Source: Actinomycetes bacterium
GTDB lineage: Bacteria > Actinomycetota > Actinomycetes > Mycobacteriales > Micromonosporaceae
Direction of reading: 5' to 3'
Length of the DNA stretch: 17,276 nucleotides
NCBI GenBank assembly: GCA_021793335.1
Contig: JAJYSW010000044.1
Coordinates: 1-17,276 of the forward strand
The position numbers and the translations under genes were made by a program. Shown piece by piece: positions 13,562 through 17,276 of the stretch. Position 1 is the first letter of the stretch; the number at the start of each line of letters is the position of its first letter. Under the pieces are notes generated by a model. That model had not been told where the DNA came from. It saw only the letters and a list, made by a program, of their open reading frames with translations, and ran no database searches.

Positions 13562-13590
13562 TTGCGCTGCACGGGCCGCACTGCGAGACT
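13562..13590 (+). promoter_or_regulatory. Possible promoter of the Nudix gene
   Basis: TTGCGC (13562-13567) and GAGACT (13585-13590), 17 bp apart, with ATG 6 nt after the -10. The -10 is imperfect (G instead of T first). Confidence 0.35.
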
Positions 13591-13596
13591 CACCGG

Positions 13597-14124
13597 ATGC
13601 CCGCAGCTTTCGAGACGCTTTCCTTCCGGCAGCGCGCGGCCGCGTATGTGCTGCGGTCGAGGGCCGGCTCCGGACGGATCGAAGTCCTGGTGATCCTCCA
13701 TTCGGACGCGCCCGAGGCGGGCGTGCAGGTACCGGGCGGCGGGGCGCTGCCGCACGAGACGATCGGCGAGGCGGCGCTGCGGGAGGCGCACGAGGAGACC
13801 GGTGCCGCCGGACTCGTGTTCGAGGAGGTCCTCGGCAGCGTGCTGCTCGCCTCGCTCTCGGATCGGGGGAGCCGCCGACTCGACACCTACAGCCTGCTGT
13901 CGACCACGGAGCACCGTGATGCGTGGGACCACGTGGTCACCGGCGACGACGGCGATCACGGCATGCGCTTTCGCTGCGAGTTCCGTCCGGTCGCCTCGGC
14001 CGGCATCGACTGGGGGCTCGACCGCCACCTCGGTCTGGCCGCACGCCGATTCGTCTCGGCGTATGCCCGGCGCGCCGGGCGTACGGTGTCCGGCGCGAGC
14101 CTCGGGGCCTCCGGAGAGGCCTGA
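13597..14124 (+). CDS. Nudix hydrolase
   Basis: The 175-aa protein has a complete Nudix box matching G-x5-E-x7-R-E-U-x-E-E-x-G-U: GGALPHE, TIGEAAL, REAHEETGA (about residues 47-69). Nudix enzymes cleave nucleoside diphosphates linked to another moiety; the Glu-Glu pair binds the metal. Substrate specificity is not readable. The rest is unremarkable for the family, with a Ser/Gly-rich tail. Two starts are possible: ATG 13597, used here, with a weak promoter 6 nt upstream; or GTG 13537, which overlaps the acetyltransferase stop by 4 nt (GTGA) and would add 20 residues without family resemblance. Translational coupling from the latter cannot be excluded. Confidence 0.85.
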   Translation: MPAAFETLSFRQRAAAYVLRSRAGSGRIEVLVILHSDAPEAGVQVPGGGALPHETIGEAALREAHEETGAAGLVFEEVLGSVLLASLSDRGSRRLDTYSLLSTTEHRDAWDHVVTGDDGDHGMRFRCEFRPVASAGIDWGLDRHLGLAARRFVSAYARRAGRTVSGASLGASGEA

Positions 14125-14199
14125 TCCCGGCTCGGGCATCGCCGGTGCGGTGCCCCGGGGCCTGTTCAAGGGCTCGGGGCGAGGAGGTGTCGAATCCAC

Positions 14200-14213
14200 T
14201 TACTCGCTCGTAA
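14200..14213. promoter_or_regulatory. Third copy of the TTACTCG operator motif
   Basis: TTACTCGCTCGTAA, matching the two sites in the fadE5 promoter (16196-16209, 16221-16234). It lies between the Nudix and fadE5 3' ends, 7 bp before the terminator stem. Confidence 0.5.
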
Positions 14214-14219
14214 AGCGGA

Positions 14220-14256
14220 GGGCCTCCCAGATCCGACACCGGGATCCGGGAGGCCC
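14220..14256. terminator. Strong bidirectional terminator between Nudix and fadE5
   Basis: Left arm 14220-14234 and right arm 14242-14256 form a 15-bp stem with one A-C mismatch and a 7-nt loop; the core is GGGCCTCCC/GGGAGGCCC. It sits between two convergent genes. Confidence 0.75.
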
Positions 14257-14334
14257 CCGCGACGCCGCGAACCCGGCGGTGCCCGTCCAGGGACATCGAA
14301 CAGGCCTACATCCGGGCTCAGGCCGCCACTCGAT

Positions 14335-16182
14335 TCAGAACGCCTCGTCGGGGAGGTCCATCACGGTGAGGTCCGCGGCCTCGACGACCTTGCGGTCGGC
14401 GGTCAGGCGCGGCAGCACCTCGTGGGCGAAGAACTTGGCGGCGGCCACCTTGCCGCGGTAGAAGTCGCCGTCCGCGCCGTCCGCACCCTCATCGAGCTTC
14501 GCCTGCGCGATCGCGGCCTGGCGCAGCAGCAGCCAGGCGACCATCAGATCGCCGACGGCCAGCAGCAGGCGCCGCGAGTGCAGGCCCGCCTTGTACAGGT
14601 CGCGCGGACGCCCGTCCATGGGGCCCATCAGGGCCGGCTGGAGCGCCTCGATGATCCCCTGGACATCGCCGAGCGCGCGCTGGACCTTGGCGCGGACCTC
14701 GGCCAGTTCCTCGTGCCCGTCCTCGGTGGAGCCCAGGATTTCGGCGGCGACGGCCATGAGCGCCTCGCCGTTGTCCTTGACGATCTTGCGGAACAGGAAG
14801 TCCAGGCTCTGGATGGCGGTGGTGCCCTCGTAGAGCGTGTCGATCTTGGCATCGCGCAGGTACTGCTCCAGCGGGTAGTCCTGGAGGTAGCCCGAGCCGC
14901 CGAACGTCTGGAGCGACTCGGCGGACAGCAGCTCGAAGGCCCGCTCGGAGCCGCAGCCCTTGACCAGCGGCAGCAGCAGGTCGTTGATGCGTTTGGCGGT
15001 CTCGGCGGTCTCCTCGTCGCCGTCGGCGGCCGCGAGGCGTTCCTGGTCCTGCCACGAGCCGGTGTAGGCGACCAGGGCTCGCAGCCCCTCGGCGTAGCTC
15101 TTCTGGAGCATGAGCGAGCGGCGCACGTCCGGGTGCTTGATGATCGGGACGCGCGGCGCGGTCTTATCGGTCGACTGGAGCATGTCGGGGCCCTGGATGC
15201 GGCTCTTCGCGTAGTCGAGCGCGTTGAGGTATCCGGTCGAGAGCGCGGCGATGGCCTTGGTGCCCACCATCATCCTGGCGTACTCGATGATGAGGAACAT
15301 CTGCCGGATGCCTTCGTGCCGCTCGCCCAGGAGCCAGCCCTTGGCGGGGGCCTTGTCGCCGAAGGTGAGCTCGGCGGTGGAGGAGACCTTCAGGCCCATC
15401 TTGTGCTCGATATTGGTGGCGACGACGCCGTTGCGGGCTCCCAGTTCGCCGGTCTTGGGGTCGAACAGGTATTTGGGCACGATGAACAGGCTCAGCCCCT
15501 TGGTTCCGGGGCCGCCGGCGTCCGGTTCGCCGACGGGACGGGCCAGGACGTAGTGGATGATGTTGTCGGTCATGTCCTGCTCGCCCGAGGTGATGAACCG
15601 CTTGACGCCCTCGATGTGCCAGGAGCCGTCCGGCTGCTTATGGGCCTTGGCCAGGCCCGCTCCGACGTCGGAGCCCGCGTCGGGCTCGGTGAGGACCATG
15701 GTGGCGCCCCATTGTTTCTCGACGAAGAGCTTGGCCCATTCCTTCTGTTCGTCGTTGCCTTCGAGGTACAGGCTGTGGGCGAAAGAGGGCCCGGCGGCGT
15801 ACATCCACAGGGCCGGGTTGGCTCCGAGCACGAGTTCGGCCATCGCCCACCAGAGCGCGCGGGGCGAGGGGGTCCCACCGAGCACCTCGGGGAGGTCGAG
15901 CCGCCAGTATTCGGAGTCCATGAACGCGCGGAAGGACTTCTTGAAGTCTTCGGGGAGCGCCACCGACTGCGTCGCGGTGTCGTAGACGGGCGGGTTGCGG
16001 TCGCCTTCGATGTAGCTGGAGGCGAGCTCTTCCTCCGACAGGCGGGCGAGCTCGGAGAGGATCTCACGGGCCGTGGCGACGTCGAGATCGCTGAACGCCT
16101 CGTGGTCCAAGGTCTTGTCGACGCCGAAGACCTCGAAGAGGTTGAATTCGAGGTCGCGAAGGTTGTGGCGGAAATGCGTCAT
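14335..16182 (-). CDS. fadE5: Acyl-CoA dehydrogenase, FadE5-like
   Basis: This flavoenzyme oxidises acyl-CoA to trans-2-enoyl-CoA in beta-oxidation. The 615-aa length and order of blocks agree with mycobacterial FadE5 (about 611 aa), a broad-chain enzyme with an extra N-terminal region and a C-terminal extension: NLFEVFGVDKTLDHEAFSDL at the start, GDRNPPV near 60-66, WGATMVLTEPDAGSDVGAG at 158-176, EGVKRFITSG, NIEHKMGLKVSST at about 257-269, the ARMMVGTKAIAALSTGYLNA helix, and IDTLYEGTTAIQ with E452 as the likely catalytic base. The ATG at 16182 has GGAGGA 6 nt upstream. Two inverted-repeat operators overlap its promoter, so it is probably repressor-controlled, perhaps by acyl-CoA. The terminator at 14220-14256 ends it. 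Confidence 0.93.
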   Translation of the reverse strand: MTHFRHNLRDLEFNLFEVFGVDKTLDHEAFSDLDVATAREILSELARLSEEELASSYIEGDRNPPVYDTATQSVALPEDFKKSFRAFMDSEYWRLDLPEVLGGTPSPRALWWAMAELVLGANPALWMYAAGPSFAHSLYLEGNDEQKEWAKLFVEKQWGATMVLTEPDAGSDVGAGLAKAHKQPDGSWHIEGVKRFITSGEQDMTDNIIHYVLARPVGEPDAGGPGTKGLSLFIVPKYLFDPKTGELGARNGVVATNIEHKMGLKVSSTAELTFGDKAPAKGWLLGERHEGIRQMFLIIEYARMMVGTKAIAALSTGYLNALDYAKSRIQGPDMLQSTDKTAPRVPIIKHPDVRRSLMLQKSYAEGLRALVAYTGSWQDQERLAAADGDEETAETAKRINDLLLPLVKGCGSERAFELLSAESLQTFGGSGYLQDYPLEQYLRDAKIDTLYEGTTAIQSLDFLFRKIVKDNGEALMAVAAEILGSTEDGHEELAEVRAKVQRALGDVQGIIEALQPALMGPMDGRPRDLYKAGLHSRRLLLAVGDLMVAWLLLRQAAIAQAKLDEGADGADGDFYRGKVAAAKFFAHEVLPRLTADRKVVEAADLTVMDLPDEAF

Positions 16183-16195
16183 TGCGGGTCCTCCA

Positions 16196-16209
16196 TTACT
16201 CGGTGGTAA
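16196..16209. promoter_or_regulatory. fadE5 operator 1, at the transcription start
   Basis: TTACTCGGTGGTAA, inverted repeat TTAC-N6-GTAA. The predicted transcription start (about 16207) falls inside it, and the ribosome site begins 2 bp away. Confidence 0.65.
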
Positions 16210-16214
16210 CCACC

Positions 16215-16243
16215 ATCATATTACTCGCCAGTAGGCGACTCAA
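16215..16243 (-). promoter_or_regulatory. fadE5 promoter
   Basis: On the minus strand, TTGAGT (16243-16238) and TATGAT (16220-16215) are 17 bp apart. This is the best sigma-70-type promoter in the window and predicts a leader of about 25 nt carrying GGAGGA. Confidence 0.7.
16221..16234. promoter_or_regulatory. fadE5 operator 2, in the promoter spacer
   Basis: TTACTCGCCAGTAG, starting 25 bp from the start of operator 1. It fills the space between -35 and -10. Confidence 0.65.
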
Positions 16244-16482
16244 GCATCCTGCGGAAAACTGCCCGCGGCCAGCGAAGATCCGGCGTGTCGGAGGTGTTCT
16301 GTATTTTTCTGGATATCACCGTAACCAGCAAAGACGTGCTTCGTTGAACTACACGACAGACCGTTTGTGCGACGCCGTCCGCCGAAGCGCCACGGTCTCG
16401 CGCACCGCCGGTCGCACAGAACGACCCGGTTCGAGAAGCCCTATTCGAACAGCCCGGACCAGAAAGCCCGAACCAGGAAACC

Positions 16483-16514
16483 CGATCCCGCCAGACGATC
16501 CCGCCAGACGATCC
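16483..16514. repeat. 13-bp tandem repeat, 2.5 copies
   Basis: CGATCCCGCCAGA at 16483-16495 and 16496-16508, then CGATCC to 16514; the copies are identical. Confidence 0.85.
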
Positions 16515-16678
16515 AGTCCCACCGAAACACGCGCCCGCCCGGCAGCCCGATCCTCCCATCGGGCGATACCGAACCACACCGACGCACCCGCTCGCGCATT
16601 CCTGCGCGGCATCGTCGATGCACTGCCGCCGAGCGGCGCCGGTACCCGAATACCAACCCGCCCGGCAGCGCCGACGAA

Positions 16679-16702
16679 CGATTCGCGAGCCTCCGCGAAT
16701 CG
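16679..16702. repeat. Hairpin CGATTCGCG / CGCGAATCG
   Basis: Perfect 9-bp arms with loop AGCCTC, 32 bp before a possible small gene. It resembles the hairpin at 2573-2589 in both arms and loop. It could terminate leftover transcription or structure the leader. Confidence 0.55.
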
Positions 16703-16733
16703 GCGCGCACCGACCACAGCAAGGAGCCTCCCC

Positions 16734-16913
16734 ATGTTCCGAACCGTCGCCGATCGCATCGCATCGCGCACCCGCCCGACCTACCGGGGCCGCCACCGCC
16801 GTGCCAGGCGCAAGCCGCCGGTGACGCCCGTACCCCGGCCGCCCGGAATCGAGGAAGCCGGCGAGGCCCGGCACGAAGAGGAACCGGCCGTCTCCGCCGT
16901 GCCGCTCTCCTGA
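16734..16913 (+). CDS. Possible 59-aa basic protein
   Basis: AAGGAG lies 7 nt before the ATG, the clearest ribosome site in this part of the window. The product has a strongly basic first half (MFRTVADRIASRTRPTYRGR, then HRRARRKPP) and a Pro/Glu-rich second half ending AVPLS. It has no cysteine or membrane helix. I recognise no family. The ribosome site and the change from Arg-rich to Glu-rich composition favour a real gene, but the length is small and the neighbourhood is otherwise unassigned. Confidence 0.45.
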   Translation: MFRTVADRIASRTRPTYRGRHRRARRKPPVTPVPRPPGIEEAGEARHEEEPAVSAVPLS

Positions 16914-17015
16914 CCGTCCGCCGAGCCCTGCCCTCCGACCGTGGTCGAGCATCATGAAGCATCACGGTTATCCCGGCCCGGGGGCGCCTCGCCGCTGAAA
17001 ATGCGCTTGCGACGC

Positions 17016-17037
17016 TCGGCGCTCATATTAGCGCCGA
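17016..17037. terminator. Hairpin TCGGCGCT / AGCGCCGA
   Basis: Perfect 8-bp arms around the AT-rich loop CATATT, about 125 bp past the phosphatase stop. It may be a terminator or a protein-binding palindrome. Confidence 0.4.
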
Positions 17038-17069
17038 AGCCGACGCGCCGCCCCGGGCGATCCATACGA

Positions 17070-17086
17070 CGTCCGAACCTCGGACG
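17070..17086 (-). terminator. Hairpin CGTCCGA / TCGGACG
   Basis: Perfect 7-bp arms with a 3-nt loop, 76 bp after the phosphatase stop codon on the minus strand. It is the likelier terminator of the two hairpins here. Confidence 0.45.
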
Positions 17087-17162
17087 CCGCCCACGCCGGG
17101 CCCGTGTTCCGGACGGCGGAGGCGGCCGCCATGCTCGACGAACCGGTGATTCGAGGCGGCTC

Positions 17163-17276
17163 TCAGTCGGATTCGGGCCGGTAGTCCAGAAGCATCAGGG
17201 CGATGTCGTCGGTCAGCGGACCGCCGACCCAACGGCGCAGCGCCGTCTCCAGCGACGCCAGTCCGTCGCCGACGTT
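17163..17276 (-). CDS. C-terminus of a PP2C/SpoIIE-type serine phosphatase (partial)
   Basis: The last 37 codons of a minus-strand gene enter from the right edge. They end LTDDIALMLLDYRPESD and then TGA. DD-[IV]-[AT]-[LV]-[LM]-[LV] is the final strand of PP2C-family (SpoIIE/RsbU) phosphatases, where the aspartates bind metal; such proteins dephosphorylate anti-anti-sigma factors. The assignment rests on this short tail only, and upstream sensor domains cannot be judged. Confidence 0.65.
   Translation of the reverse strand, partial: NVGDGLASLETALRRWVGGPLTDDIALMLLDYRPESD

Larger units (their letters stand above)
16244..16733. other. Unassigned region upstream of fadE5
   Basis: About 490 bp without a recognisable gene. 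It has an AT-richer stretch at 16298-16350, two imperfect 14-bp repeats beginning CCCGGACCAGAAAG and CCCGAACCAGGAAA, a 13-bp tandem repeat (16483-16514) and a 9-bp-arm hairpin (16679-16702). Several frames are open because of composition, but none looks like a protein. Confidence 0.5.
16914..17162. other. Spacer with hairpins downstream of the phosphatase gene
   Basis: There is no gene I can support. It contains perfect hairpins at 17016-17037 and 17070-17086, both oriented to end the minus-strand phosphatase transcript. Confidence 0.5.

Noticed and set aside
14422..16209. A 595-aa plus-strand open frame
   Set aside because: It is the complete antisense of fadE5, whose product matches a known family along its length.
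16415..16440. GGTTCGA resembling a tRNA T-loop
   Set aside because: The flanks do not pair into a T-arm and no acceptor or anticodon arms surround it.
16349..16771. A 140-aa minus-strand frame upstream of fadE5
   Set aside because: Its N-terminal part looks vaguely protein-like, but the rest is encoded by tandem repeats and there is no ribosome site, -10 box or family match.
16954..17028. A 24-codon minus-strand ORF (MSAERRKRIFSGEAPPGRDN...)
   Set aside because: It is very short; TAATAT overlaps the ATG rather than preceding it, and it begins inside a hairpin.

Overview
The window is high-GC DNA from an actinobacterium. The evidence is the GC-rich third codon positions, the SepH-DUF2530-DUF3027 cluster, futalosine-pathway menaquinone genes, a FadE5-type acyl-CoA dehydrogenase, and many start codons placed about 6-7 nt after a TANNNT -10 box (leaderless transcripts). 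I cannot fix the genus; a Glycomyces/Micromonospora-like lineage would fit, but that is inference.

Left part (1-5187, minus strand): a membrane-anchored PQQ-like beta-propeller protein cut by the window edge, an RNA 2',3'-cyclic phosphodiesterase (ThpR), an MFS exporter, and the cell-division regulator SepH. The 3' end of sepH, stop codon included, lies in a 27-bp tandem duplication. A divergent control region (5188-5356) separates sepH from a leaderless DUF2530 membrane protein. DUF3027 converges on DUF2530 around a small hairpin.

Middle (6500-9728, plus strand): mqnB and mqnD, two steps of the futalosine menaquinone route, form a tight operon. A cold-shock-domain protein follows, with a 59-codon ORF crossing its start. 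Next comes larE, the sacrificial sulfur transferase of nickel-pincer cofactor synthesis, without its usual partners in view.

Right part (9729-17276) is accessory in character. A 32-codon leaderless ORF precedes an unrecognised 73-aa gene. After that comes a heavily decayed remnant of a secreted alpha-amylase/pullulanase, in which the first residues of the amylase are joined to the C-terminus of the pullulanase with frameshifts and stops. Then come a strong hairpin, a P/Q/G/Y-rich single-pass membrane protein, a hexapeptide-repeat acetyltransferase behind a 32-bp interrupted palindrome, and a Nudix hydrolase. A FadE5-like acyl-CoA dehydrogenase converges on the Nudix gene around a strong terminator. 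Its promoter carries two copies of a TTACTCG-N3-GTAR operator, one between -35 and -10 and one at the transcription start; a third copy lies beyond its 3' end. The last kilobase is mostly unassigned, with a possible 59-aa protein, and ends in the C-terminus of a PP2C/SpoIIE-type phosphatase.

There is no CRISPR array, insertion sequence, tRNA or rRNA that I can support. The most informative signals are the repeated operator at fadE5, the amylase-pullulanase fossil, the acetyltransferase palindrome and the general leaderless architecture.
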